Shown: piece after piece, positions 16,332-24,777 of the stretch
How positions within the stretch are numbered: the first letter of the stretch is position 1
How the letters are laid out: every line of letters begins with the position of its first letter
NCBI GenBank assembly: GCA_965662365.1
Contig: CBFIHR010000013.1
Span: 6,332-70,331 of the forward strand
Source: CAWVWD01 sp965662365
Lineage (GTDB): Bacteria; Bacteroidota; Bacteroidia; Chitinophagales; Saprospiraceae
Reading direction: 5' to 3'
Length of the DNA stretch: 64,000 nt
Notes under the pieces: model-generated
Told to the model about the DNA's origin: nothing
What the model saw: only the letters and a program-made list of their open reading frames with translations
Databases searched by the model: none
Translations under genes and position numbers: made by a program

Positions 16332-17396
16332 TTAAAATGAGCAACTTTTTAATAATTCAATAATCTCCTCCCGATGTAACCGAATGTAATTCAGTCGTTT
16401 ATCTTCAATCTTTTCTGTAATTAATGTGTTTTTAAATAATTCTTCACAATTTTTTAAAAAGCGAACCTCACCCAGAATATTGCTATTTTTATCGTGTAAA
16501 ATAATCGTTTGTCGAATCAAATCATTTAGCGTTGTCAATTCAAATTTCTCATAAATATTAAGGTAATGTTGCAGTTGAAAACTGTCGACGCTGGTCACCA
16601 AATTTCGCATTCCGATATTATAAGCTGTTTGTTCAAACAACCAGCTATCATAAATTATATCTAAAGCCGAAGTGTCGGTTAAGTCAGCATCATCTGCTTT
16701 ACATTGAATGATATAGTCTAACAATTCATCATTTGATAACGGTTGATAATCTATAATTTTAGCCAATTCAATTTTTCCATAAGGGAAAAATGTAGAGCAG
16801 TTATCCATCAATAAATTGCCATTATAAGCCATTCCATTTTCATCAATGAAAAATGCTTCCAGAATCAAATATCTCCAGTCTTCCTCAGGTGTTATTTCAA
16901 AGGTGTATTCCTGCCAATCATGATGGTCAATCGGTACAGACTCTGCCAGAAGTTGTCCTCTTTCACAACTCCTATTTCCACCCCAAATTCTTAAAACTGT
17001 TGGTTGATTAAAGTTTACTTCATAATGAGTGCTTTTGGATAAACTGATATAATTTTCAGCTAATGCTAAGTAAATACTAAATTGGTATTGAATATTTCTC
17101 CTCATGGGCGTTTCTAAAACTTGACTAATCGCCTCCCAGCTGTCATCTTCTCGAACAATCATTCCGACATAAGTCGCATCATGATAGGAAGGATGATGAA
17201 CGTCAAAAAAATCTGAAAATCCTGTATGAATATCGGGAGGAGAATAGCCGCTTGTTCCACAATTAAACCACCCTTCAGGCACAGCACTGTGCGCCGCTAA
17301 ATCTTCAAATGATGGATTTTTCAACTTAATTTCTGTTTGTCCAAAGAGAAAAATGTTTGTTGATAATAGCATTACGGTTAAGTAGATTTTCATCAT
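16332..17396 (-). CDS. Secreted protein of unknown function with carbohydrate-binding-like N-terminal domain
   Basis: 354 residues with a signal peptide ending near LFGQ. Residues about 24-205 look like a jelly-roll/galactose-binding type module. They begin with the typical KLKNPSFEDL opening and contain PEGWFNCGTSG and DNCSTFFPYG, as in CBM-like domains at the N termini of secreted Bacteroidota proteins. The remaining 150 residues are helical and unlike anything I recognise. No catalytic residues can be named. It converges with rnr and is transcribed alone. Confidence 0.7.
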   Translation of the reverse strand: MMKIYLTVMLLSTNIFLFGQTEIKLKNPSFEDLAAHSAVPEGWFNCGTSGYSPPDIHTGFSDFFDVHHPSYHDATYVGMIVREDDSWEAISQVLETPMRRNIQYQFSIYLALAENYISLSKSTHYEVNFNQPTVLRIWGGNRSCERGQLLAESVPIDHHDWQEYTFEITPEEDWRYLILEAFFIDENGMAYNGNLLMDNCSTFFPYGKIELAKIIDYQPLSNDELLDYIIQCKADDADLTDTSALDIIYDSWLFEQTAYNIGMRNLVTSVDSFQLQHYLNIYEKFELTTLNDLIRQTIILHDKNSNILGEVRFLKNCEELFKNTLITEKIEDKRLNYIRLHREEIIELLKSCSF

Positions 17397-17588
17397 TATA
17401 GATTTTTGAATAAATAAATTTGAAGATAAATTTAGAAAAATTTGAAGACTTCTTGTTTCAATTGCTATTTAACATCCGATAAAATATGCAAGTGCTAAAA
17501 GTGTATCGGTGCAACATGACCATATTTTGAAACTAAAACAAAACTTAAACAGTTTCATTGATTTGAGACTGGTTTTAAGCGTTACTTA

Positions 17589-17651
17589 AAGGGCATTTTT
17601 GAAATGCCTTCTAAGTTTATACGAATCTTTCAATCAATTTCAATATTTTTG
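17589..17651 (+). promoter_or_regulatory. Hairpin and -7 element upstream of asnS
   Basis: GGCATTT (17592-17598) pairs with AAATGCC (17602-17608). TATTTTTG (17644-17651) fits TAnnTTTG, without a clear -33 TTG. Predicted start near 17658 gives a leader of about 90 bases. The rest of the 17397-17745 gap shows nothing else apart from the AACCAG repeat. Confidence 0.45.
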
Positions 17652-17707
17652 CGACTTTATTAATAATATGGAAGATTTAAGGTTTTGATTTACAAGGAAT
17701 AAGCATT

Positions 17708-17744
17708 CGGTAATCAACAACCAGAATCGAGTAACCAGAATCAT
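17708..17744 (+). repeat. AACCAGAATC-type micro-repeat before asnS
   Basis: TAATCAACAACCAGAATCG followed by AGTAACCAGAATCATC. The unit AACCAGAATC occurs exactly twice, 2 bases before the start codon. Related copies precede 7253 and 48620. Confidence 0.6.
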
Positions 17745-17745
17745 C

Positions 17746-19263
17746 ATGCATCAACACATTCAAGATTTTTCAAAATATGAAGGCCAATCCGTAACTATCA
17801 AAGGTTGGATTGCAAATAAGCGAGAAAGTAAGACGAATATTTTTATTGTCTTTCGGGACGGAACCGGTTTTGCTCAATGTGTCGTCAATATTGACGAAGT
17901 TGGGGAAGAACAATTTGCAGCAGCAAAGTCTTTGACACAAGAAAGTTCAGCGGTTATGACCGGTACAGTCATCAAAGATGATAGACAAATCGGTGGTTAT
18001 GAAGTACAAGTTTCGAGTTTGGAAATTGTGCATTTGACACAAGATTATCCGATTACGCCAAAAGAACATGGTATTAAGTTCTTGGAAGATAGACGACATT
18101 TGTGGCTTCGTTCGACTCGTCAATGGGCGATTATGCGTGTTCGTAACCAAATTATCATGGGGATTCATGCGTTTTTCCAAGAAAATGGTTTTGTTCAAAT
18201 GGATGCACCGTTGTTTACAGGAAGTGCGTGCGAAGGTACGACGAATCTTTTTGCAACAGATTTCTTTGGCGACCCAGCTTATTTATCTCAATCTGGTCAA
18301 TTATACGGCGAAGCGATGGCGATGGCAATGGGTAAAATCTATACTTTCGGGCCGACTTTCCGTGCTGAAAAATCGAAAACACCTCGTCACTTGTCGGAGT
18401 TTTGGATGATTGAGCCTGAAATGGCATATTATACCAACGAAATGAACATGGATTTGATTGAAAACTTTGTTCGATCGGTCGTGAGTCGTGTCTTAGAAAA
18501 CGCAAAACATGAGCTGGAAGTTTTAGGTCGTGATGTTTCTAAATTAGAAAATGTAATGCGTCCGTTTCCTCGTGTGTCTTACGAAGATTCTATTAAAATC
18601 TTACGTGGTGAGAAAGAGGTCAATGGCCGTAATGCGATTACGCTGCAAGAGGAAGATTTGCAAGCCGCAAAAGATGGGATTGCAGCAGCTGAAGCCAAAA
18701 TCGCAGAAAACGAAAAAACAATCAAAGGTGGTGTAAAGAAAGGCAAACGCAACTATTTACAAAATCAAATTGATACGTTAAAGAAAGATATTAAAGTGTA
18801 CGAAGAGCAAATTCGTAACATTCCTCAATGGATTGAGTCAGCGAAAAACTTCCCTGATGGCGAAGATTTTGGTGGTTCGGACGAAACGGTTTTGACTCGT
18901 GTATTCGATGCTCCGGTAATGGTTTATAACTGGCCAACAAAGATTAAAGCATTCTATATGAAGGAAGTCGAAGGCGACGCAGATCATGTAAAAGGAGTGG
19001 ATTTGTTAGCACCTGAAGGTTATGGCGAAATCGTTGGTGGTTCTGAACGAGAAACAAATATTGATATTTTGTTGAGAAAGATTGAGGAACATGAATTAGA
19101 TGAAAAAGACTTTACTTGGTACTTGGATTTGCGTCGTTATGGTTCTGTGCCACACTCTGGATTCGGTTTAGGTTTAGAGCGTTTGGTGCGTTGGATTTGT
19201 GACCTTGATCATGTTCGTGAAACAATACCATTCCCTCGTCGTTATGGTCGTTTGTTCCCTTAA
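17746..19263 (+). CDS. asnS: Asparaginyl-tRNA synthetase
   Basis: 505 residues, a class IIb aminoacyl-tRNA synthetase charging tRNA-Asn. The N-terminal OB-fold (GQSVTIKGWIANKRESKTN) is followed by the catalytic core. Motif 2 reads TFRAEKSKTPRHLSEFW, and motif 3 reads GFGLGLERLVRW, after GEIVGGSERE. Between YEDSIKIL and TRVFDAPVMVYNWP the protein has an insertion. Residues about 302-356 are charged, alanine- and lysine-rich and coiled-coil-like (EEDLQAAKDGIAAAEAKIAE, and a second half around LKKDIKVYEEQIR). Ordinary bacterial AsnRS has only a short linker there, so this protein is some 30-40 residues longer than usual. AsnRS rather than AspRS is chosen because of the motif context and the absence of a GAD domain. 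Confidence 0.95.
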   Translation: MHQHIQDFSKYEGQSVTIKGWIANKRESKTNIFIVFRDGTGFAQCVVNIDEVGEEQFAAAKSLTQESSAVMTGTVIKDDRQIGGYEVQVSSLEIVHLTQDYPITPKEHGIKFLEDRRHLWLRSTRQWAIMRVRNQIIMGIHAFFQENGFVQMDAPLFTGSACEGTTNLFATDFFGDPAYLSQSGQLYGEAMAMAMGKIYTFGPTFRAEKSKTPRHLSEFWMIEPEMAYYTNEMNMDLIENFVRSVVSRVLENAKHELEVLGRDVSKLENVMRPFPRVSYEDSIKILRGEKEVNGRNAITLQEEDLQAAKDGIAAAEAKIAENEKTIKGGVKKGKRNYLQNQIDTLKKDIKVYEEQIRNIPQWIESAKNFPDGEDFGGSDETVLTRVFDAPVMVYNWPTKIKAFYMKEVEGDADHVKGVDLLAPEGYGEIVGGSERETNIDILLRKIEEHELDEKDFTWYLDLRRYGSVPHSGFGLGLERLVRWICDLDHVRETIPFPRRYGRLFP

Positions 19264-19398
19264 TTTACGGGATAATTAGTGATTCGTTCAATCAGTTTAT
19301 AAATAGCTCTTATAAATTAAAAAAACTACAATATTTCATTCAAAATATTACGTCAATGAATGAACGAATCACTAACCTGTATTATAACAATTAATAAA

Positions 19399-20151
19399 AT
19401 GTCTGAATTAGATTTAATCATTGATTTATATCAAAGTACATCGAGGCAAGGGCCTGGAAGTGTTGCCGAAACTTTGAAAGCACTCGAATTGATAAATCTA
19501 CCAAAAACCGATATTCTAAAAATTGCTGACCTTGGCTGCGGTTCGGGTGGGCAAACGTTTACACTTGCTAAAAATACGAATAGCGATATCATTGCTGTCG
19601 ATTTATTTCCAGATTTTTTGAAGGTTTTAAATCAAGAATCAGCAAAATTAGGATTACAAAACCAGATTAAAACACTGCAAGCGTCAATAGATAATTTACC
19701 TTTTGAAAAAGAAACGTTCGATGTGATTTGGTCAGAAGGTGCAATTTATAATATTGGTTTTGAAAACGGCATAAAGGCTTGGAAAGATTATTTGAAAGTT
19801 GGCGGTTATTTGGCAGTTAGCGAAATCACTTGGATAACAAACAATCGACCAAAAGAAATAGAAGATTTCTGGACAACGGCTTACCCCGAAATTGATACGG
19901 CTTCTAATAAAATAAAAATTCTGGAAGCAAATGGCTATTCATTAACAGGTTATTTTTATTTGAATAAAGAAAGCTGGTTAGAAAATTATTATCAGCGGCT
20001 ACAAGATACATTTCCTAATTTCCTTGAACGACAACAATATTCTGAATTAGCAAAAAAAGTTGTACAAGATAATCAATCAGAAATTGATTTATACAAACAA
20101 TATCAAAATTACTATAGCTATGGGTTTTATATAGCTAAAAAAAATTCATAA
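19399..20151 (+). CDS. Class I SAM-dependent methyltransferase
   Basis: 250 residues from the ATG at 19399. An in-frame ATG at 19360 lies inside a GAATGAACGAATCACTAA-type spacer repeat and is probably not used. Motif I of the SAM-binding Rossmann fold is KIADLGCGSGGQTFTLA, followed by the acidic ribose-binding residue in DIIAVDLFPDF and a motif IV-like FDVIWSEGAIYNIGF. This is the layout of UbiE/Methyltransf_11-25 small-molecule methyltransferases. The substrate cannot be told. It stands alone, between asnS and the thioredoxin-like genes, and has its own terminator. Confidence 0.85.
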   Translation: MSELDLIIDLYQSTSRQGPGSVAETLKALELINLPKTDILKIADLGCGSGGQTFTLAKNTNSDIIAVDLFPDFLKVLNQESAKLGLQNQIKTLQASIDNLPFEKETFDVIWSEGAIYNIGFENGIKAWKDYLKVGGYLAVSEITWITNNRPKEIEDFWTTAYPEIDTASNKIKILEANGYSLTGYFYLNKESWLENYYQRLQDTFPNFLERQQYSELAKKVVQDNQSEIDLYKQYQNYYSYGFYIAKKNS

Positions 20152-20173
20152 GATATAATACACTCAACGTTAT

Positions 20174-20202
20174 AAAAGCCATCTTACAAGATGGCTTTTT
20201 TG
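20174..20202 (+). terminator. Rho-independent terminator
   Basis: AAAAGCCATCT (20174-20184) pairs with AGATGGCTTTT (20189-20199), followed by TTTTG. Confidence 0.85.
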
Positions 20203-20311
20203 TTTTTAGAAATATATTATTTTACAGTTTTCGAAACGATGAATCAATAAAAAATGCTATTTTAGTGATTGGAAAATTCACCTACAACCTTTACAAAAAC
20301 TACATGCTACC

Positions 20312-20860
20312 TTGAATAAACAAGTTATATTAAAAATAGGATTTTGGGCTTTACTAATCGTCGGCTGTATCGCTTTCGTCAGTTGTAAACCTCAAAAATC
20401 GACTACGGATAACACGACTTCAAAACCGACAACAAGTAATAGTCGTACTTTTTGGAAGGTAGGAGGAACTGTCGAAATAGAAGAAAATCCTAATTACACT
20501 CGTATTTTTCAAAGAGCGATAAAAAAACGTCGGCCAATTTTTCTGAGTTTTTATTCTGAATGGTGCGTGACTTGTCCGTACATGAATGAGGAGATGGTTA
20601 AAAAACAACCGATTATCGGTTATTTAGAAGACGAATTTGTGAGTTTTTTGGTAGATGCAGAAACGATGGAAGGTTATAAATTAGCAACAGAATACAATAT
20701 TGCCGCTTATCCGACCATTTTATTTCTTAATTCTGAAGGAGAAGAAATCAGCCGTTATATTGGTTTAATTGACGATTATACGATTATGAAAATGGCAAAG
20801 TCTGCGGTTTTGGCAGAAGATAAATTTCAGCGGGAAAAAGAGCGTCAGAGTAAAAAGTAA
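20312..20860 (+). CDS. Thioredoxin-fold lipoprotein (CVTC), TTG start
   Basis: 182 residues. The lipoprotein signal ends FVSC (Cys25), followed by a Ser/Thr-rich linker and a thioredoxin-like domain with active-site pair CVTC (Cys85 and Cys88) in FYSEWCVTCPYM and the cis-proline region AAYPTILFL. It resembles the DsbD-gamma/thioredoxin_7 group of periplasmic disulfide reductants. No ATG fits the signal peptide. The nearest one (20304) runs into a stop after three codons, so a TTG at 20312 is the likely start. A second thioredoxin lipoprotein follows 78 bases later, so the two probably form one unit. Confidence 0.82.
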   Translation: MNKQVILKIGFWALLIVGCIAFVSCKPQKSTTDNTTSKPTTSNSRTFWKVGGTVEIEENPNYTRIFQRAIKKRRPIFLSFYSEWCVTCPYMNEEMVKKQPIIGYLEDEFVSFLVDAETMEGYKLATEYNIAAYPTILFLNSEGEEISRYIGLIDDYTIMKMAKSAVLAEDKFQREKERQSKK

Positions 20861-20938
20861 CAGCCCCTTCTCTGGTTGGCAAGAATTTTGGAAATGGTAC
20901 AACGAACACATACTATTCATAATATATAACAAAACACT

Positions 20939-21400
20939 ATGAAACGATTATCTTTTCTGATGGCTGTAGCCGTTTTACTCTTTGTAGCGAGTTGTACGCC
21001 TTCTGGTTCTACAACTAAACCGAAAGAAAAAGTTGGGATTGAGTTCATCGAAGGAAAAAGCTACGAAGCTATTTTGGCGAAAGCTCAACAAGAAAGAAAA
21101 CCTATACTGATTGATTTTTATACAACTTGGTGTGCACCTTGCAAATGGCTCGAACAAGACGTTTTCGCCTTACCGCAAGTATCTCAATATTACAATAAAA
21201 ATATCATCAACTACAAAGTAAACGCCGAAGATTTTGACGGAGTTACTTTGGCTCAGCAGTATGAAGTCGGCGCTTATCCAACCTTAATTTATATCACACA
21301 AGACGGTGAATTTATCCGCAAACACGAAGGCACAACAACAGCTTCGAGCTTTATGGAATGGGGAAGAGAAGCAGTTATACAGAATGATAAAGTGAGATAA
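20939..21400 (+). CDS. Thioredoxin-fold lipoprotein (CAPC)
   Basis: 153 residues, lipoprotein signal ending VASC (Cys19), then a thioredoxin domain with WCAPC (Cys65 and Cys68) in DFYTTWCAPCKWLEQ and the cis-proline loop GAYPTLIYI. It is a paralogue of the preceding gene in domain plan but carries a different redox pair (CAPC against CVTC), suggesting two redox potentials in one compartment. It acts outside the cytoplasm, in thiol-disulfide exchange. The partner is unknown. Confidence 0.87.
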   Translation: MKRLSFLMAVAVLLFVASCTPSGSTTKPKEKVGIEFIEGKSYEAILAKAQQERKPILIDFYTTWCAPCKWLEQDVFALPQVSQYYNKNIINYKVNAEDFDGVTLAQQYEVGAYPTLIYITQDGEFIRKHEGTTTASSFMEWGREAVIQNDKVR

Positions 21401-21430
21401 ACTTGATTTTTCTGTTTTCTGATTTTTCAT

Positions 21431-21468
21431 AAAAATAGCTCAATTCGATTTTGAATTGAGCTATTTTT
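21431..21468. terminator. Bidirectional terminator
   Basis: AAAAATAGCTCAATTC (21431-21446) and GAATTGAGCTATTTTT (21453-21468) are perfect complements between converging genes. Confidence 0.85.
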
Positions 21469-21495
21469 TATTTTGAAATTTAGGAAAGCGAACTT

Positions 21496-22923
21496 TTACG
21501 CCTGATGTTCTATTTCTATCTCGTTTTTATTCATCAAATCTACATTAATTAATAAGGCTAAATTAATAAAGAAGAATGAACCGACTTTAGCCGCTTCCAG
21601 TAAATCATTGATTAATAAAAAGGCATAGATAATAATCATGGATAATAGAATGGCCATGACGAGATTTCGACGCATTTTATTTTCGGGTTTGGTTTGATGA
21701 TAGATTTGTTCGCCTTTGATAAGAATGCCGAAAGCGAATATTAAGAAAATAATCAATCCAACGAAGCCCTGTTCGATGGCAGTCATTAAGTAATAATTGT
21801 GTACGCCTGATTTATCAATATTATTACTCACATAAGTACGGAATAAGCCGACGGCGTGACCTTTGTAAAAGTTGTAGAAATTACCGGGGCCAAAACCTGT
21901 AACTGGGCGTTCGTCCAACATGTGATAACCTGCGACCCAACGATAGACCCGTTCCATGGTAGAAACATCCTCAAATTTTGTGGTTGCACTCATCAAATCA
22001 TCGAACTCATAATGCGAAATAGCTTTGTGATAATCGGGGGCGTAATCGATATATTTGTTATTGTTTAAGACGTACATAATGCCTAACATCGCCAAAACCA
22101 TCGCTGCTCCAATCGCATATTTGGTCAACCGTAAACGTATGATAAAGAAAGCTCCGAAAGCGATTGCCAAGGCAGCATAAGCCGCACGAGTATAAGATAA
22201 TTGTATCGCAATCATAAATACGCCGATGCTTCCCAAAACCAGAAACCATTGTAAGGAAAAGCGTTTGTACCAGAATAACGCAAAGAACACAAACGGAAAA
22301 AACAAGGTTAATATCGCTGCATAATTGACGTGATTTCGGTAGAAAGGCGACATCGCTTCGTTGACATATTCAAACGAAAAAAAGTAGGCTTTGTATTGAT
22401 ATAAAACCCAAGTAATTCCGATTAGATTCGGAATTAATATTATCCAAAATAGGATTTTGATTTGCTTTTCGGTACGATTGAGCTGTCCTGTAAGGAAAAC
22501 AAAAACGGTGATAAACCATGTTTTTGCTAAAAATTGCTTGAAAGAAACCATGAAATTTGCCGAAAAAACAGTAGCAAATAACATCCAGAAATAATACAAT
22601 CCTAAAAGCCAAATTAAAGGATGTCGATAAAACTGAAAATTATCGTTTTTCTTCGCAATAACTTGTATAAAAAATACTAACATTAAGCCGACAACCAGCG
22701 GCTCGGTCGGCAGATCTGTTCCTAAACTGCCTAATTGTACTTCGATGGACAGCGGAACGAAAAACATTAATAAATAGTAAATAAATCGAAAATCAACAAT
22801 TACTAAATAAAAGAAAATAACGGCAAAAGGCACTGCCATTAAATACAATACGTCCGTCAATAATGCCGTAAAAATCGACAATAGCGAGAGGGCTGCGAAA
22901 AACCAAAATAGTTTTTCGCTCAT
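21496..22923 (-). CDS. O-antigen ligase/polymerase-like membrane protein
   Basis: 475 residues from the ATG at 22923; an upstream TTG at 22965 in the same frame would add 14 residues and is less likely. About ten or more hydrophobic helices alternate with a large periplasmic loop (near YEFDDLMSATTKFEDVSTMERVYRW...). It is followed by the GFGPGNFYNFY and NNIDKSGVHNYYLMTAIEQG stretches typical of the Wzy_C (O-antigen ligase/WaaL-Wzy) domain. Such enzymes transfer or polymerise undecaprenyl-linked sugars on the periplasmic side. The Wzz-like gene just upstream supports a role in surface polysaccharide assembly. Ligase and polymerase cannot be told apart from sequence. Confidence 0.82.
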   Translation of the reverse strand: MSEKLFWFFAALSLLSIFTALLTDVLYLMAVPFAVIFFYLVIVDFRFIYYLLMFFVPLSIEVQLGSLGTDLPTEPLVVGLMLVFFIQVIAKKNDNFQFYRHPLIWLLGLYYFWMLFATVFSANFMVSFKQFLAKTWFITVFVFLTGQLNRTEKQIKILFWIILIPNLIGITWVLYQYKAYFFSFEYVNEAMSPFYRNHVNYAAILTLFFPFVFFALFWYKRFSLQWFLVLGSIGVFMIAIQLSYTRAAYAALAIAFGAFFIIRLRLTKYAIGAAMVLAMLGIMYVLNNNKYIDYAPDYHKAISHYEFDDLMSATTKFEDVSTMERVYRWVAGYHMLDERPVTGFGPGNFYNFYKGHAVGLFRTYVSNNIDKSGVHNYYLMTAIEQGFVGLIIFLIFAFGILIKGEQIYHQTKPENKMRRNLVMAILLSMIIIYAFLLINDLLEAAKVGSFFFINLALLINVDLMNKNEIEIEHQA

Positions 22924-22978
22924 TGCATTTTCTTTTGATAATGATATGTTGAAAAATTTGCTCAAATGTGCAGATTTA

Positions 22979-23009
22979 AACCTTACAGATCTTCAAAATC
23001 TGTAAGGTT
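22979..23009. terminator. AACCTTACAGAT hairpin between the Wzz-like and ligase-like genes
   Basis: AACCTTACAGAT (22979-22990) pairs exactly with ATCTGTAAGGTT (22998-23009). On the minus strand it is followed by TAAATC rather than a T run, so it may be leaky or may stabilise mRNA ends. It is related to the hairpin at 9314-9348. Confidence 0.55.
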
Positions 23010-23015
23010 TTATTA

Positions 23016-24131
23016 TTAATCAGAAAGAATTTCATTCCATTTGACGTCGCTGTATCGGTCGAGTAATAATATTGCCATTAATGCTAAGACAAAAGCGACA
23101 AATGTAGAACCGATAACGATTAACCATCGAATCGGATATGACTTCACAACTGGCGTATAAGCTGCTTCTACGGTGTAGATTGATGGAATGTTTGACTCTG
23201 CGACGGACTTATAACGACGGTAGATTTCTCGCTGTTCGGCGACTTCTTCGGAGTAGCTTTCTAAGAATTGCTCGATGAAAAGGATTTTTTCACGACCTTC
23301 ATTAAACGTACTTAAGTTAAAACCTTCACCAGCACCGGAGAAAGCGGATAACTGACCAGATAATTCTCGAACTCGTGCCTCTAAAACCCTTGCAGAATCT
23401 CGCTGCCCAATACCTTTGTAGTATTTCAAGCCACCTCTTGCACCTGCTAACTGTGACTGTAATTTCGGAATTGTTTGAGATACAAATTCCCCCTGAGCTT
23501 TGATATCATAAATACCATATTTTTGACGAAGATTGGATAAGCTATCCTTCATCAATTTTAGGTAATCATCTTTTCCGTTCAACTCTTTTTCGTACATTTT
23601 GACCGTTGATAATTGATTTTCTTTCATCAATTTTTGGTCAATCTCATCCATTTTTACACGAATAGCATTCGCCATATCTCGTGCCAAATCTTTGTCTTTA
23701 TCCTCTACCGAAATTTCAATTTCACCGTACTCATTTTTTTGAGCATTGTAAAGTTTAAAGAGTTTTTTCTTGATTTTGTAAGGAGCTTTCACTTCTGAAG
23801 AGTCAATATTGTAGTGATTGTACAAATCAAATTCTTTGATGACATAATCCGTCAATTCTTTTGATTCTGCAATAGCTAACATTCTATCCAAATCCTCTTC
23901 TGTACCAAAAGGCTCAGGGTTTTCGGTAGAAGTACCAAAAACGTGATTTGGAGATTTTAATAGCGGATTGACTGGTAAAAGCGTTGTCGTCGCCTCGTAA
24001 TAAACAGGCAGCACCAATGAAATAATTACGCTTCCGATTGCTGCAATTGCAACAGTAATAATCAAATGCTTTCGCCATCTGAATAGTATCCTTATAACTT
24101 CGAGTAAATTATCGTCCTTATGTTGGCTCAT
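23016..24131 (-). CDS. Wzz-like polysaccharide chain-length determinant protein
   Basis: 371 residues. A first membrane helix (about 22-42, HLIITVAIAAIGSVIISLVL) is followed by the YYEATTTLLPV stretch typical of the Wzz domain. A long extracytoplasmic region with coiled-coil character (about 130-300) is followed by a second helix (WLIVIGSTFVAFVLALMAIL) just before the C terminus. There is no tyrosine kinase domain, so this is the Wzz/PCP-1-like form. It would set the length of a surface polysaccharide together with the ligase/polymerase encoded 92 bases downstream. The leader contains an 18-bp perfect hairpin and a -7 element (24400-24407). Confidence 0.85.
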   Translation of the reverse strand: MSQHKDDNLLEVIRILFRWRKHLIITVAIAAIGSVIISLVLPVYYEATTTLLPVNPLLKSPNHVFGTSTENPEPFGTEEDLDRMLAIAESKELTDYVIKEFDLYNHYNIDSSEVKAPYKIKKKLFKLYNAQKNEYGEIEISVEDKDKDLARDMANAIRVKMDEIDQKLMKENQLSTVKMYEKELNGKDDYLKLMKDSLSNLRQKYGIYDIKAQGEFVSQTIPKLQSQLAGARGGLKYYKGIGQRDSARVLEARVRELSGQLSAFSGAGEGFNLSTFNEGREKILFIEQFLESYSEEVAEQREIYRRYKSVAESNIPSIYTVEAAYTPVVKSYPIRWLIVIGSTFVAFVLALMAILLLDRYSDVKWNEILSD

Positions 24132-24158
24132 TCTTAAAAATTAGAGATTAGTACATTT

Positions 24159-24199
24159 CATTTTCAGTAATTGGTAGAACGTACCAATTACTGAAAATG
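24159..24199 (-). promoter_or_regulatory. 18-bp perfect inverted repeat in the Wzz-like gene leader
   Basis: CATTTTCAGTAATTGGTA (24159-24176) and TACCAATTACTGAAAATG (24182-24199) are exact complements with a 5-base loop (GAACG). It lies 27 bases before the start codon on the transcribed strand. It would fold in the mRNA leader or serve as a dyad operator. Confidence 0.6.
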
Positions 24200-24685
24200 T
24201 CACATAAGTTTGGCTATTTTTTAACCAAACAGTTTTTAAAAGAATACAAAAATACTTTCCCTTTTTCCTATTTTTTGTTGGTCTGAAATTTAGTTTGTGT
24301 CGTCAATATTTGACTCTTTGAATGTTTCAAATCATGCCTCAAACTAAATCACCAACTTGATTTTATCTTGTATTCTCCGTGGTGAGGAAAATAGCGATGC
24401 AAAAGTAGGAAAATTTCTCGGATTGCGGTAAAGAATTAACAACGGTCATTTTCAGACTTTTCAGTCTTATCATTTTTTTGCAAATTTGGTTAAAAATAAT
24501 CGAAATGTGTCCGATGCGTCATTAGTTGAAAAAACACTAAAAAGCCCAAAGCAAGTGTTACAATTCGTCTGATTTTAAATTAAAAAATAAAAATTTACCG
24601 CTGAGCATTTGAATTGTGTGAAACTTATATTTTTATAAATTTAGTCGATTTTACGCCGAGGCGAGAACTTCGGAGGTATCTGAAA
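24200..24685. other. Spacer holding the promoter of the polysaccharide operon
   Basis: Contains TACTTTTG on the minus strand (24407-24400), a perfect TAnnTTTG match. It would give a leader of about 260 bases for the Wzz-like gene. A weak AGACT/AGTCT hairpin lies near 24456-24470. No open frame of interest was seen. The -33 side lacks a clear TTG. Confidence 0.45.
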
Positions 24686-24720
24686 CAAAAAACGCCGCTA
24701 AACTCGAAGTTTAGCGACGT
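24686..24720 (-). terminator. Rho-independent terminator of the efflux operon
   Basis: On the minus strand, a stem (one mismatch) built on CGCTAAACT/AGTTTAGCG is flanked by ACG/CGT pairs and has a 3-base loop. It is followed by GTTTTTTG. It lies about 58 bases after the RND stop codon. Confidence 0.85.
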
Positions 24721-24777
24721 CAATCTTGAAATGTATGATATCCATCACATTTCGATATTTTCCTGTCCTATTTTTTA

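Noticed and set aside
19360..19398. Upstream start for the methyltransferase
   Set aside because: The added 13 residues are encoded by spacer-repeat DNA; the ATG at 19399 gives a normal N terminus.
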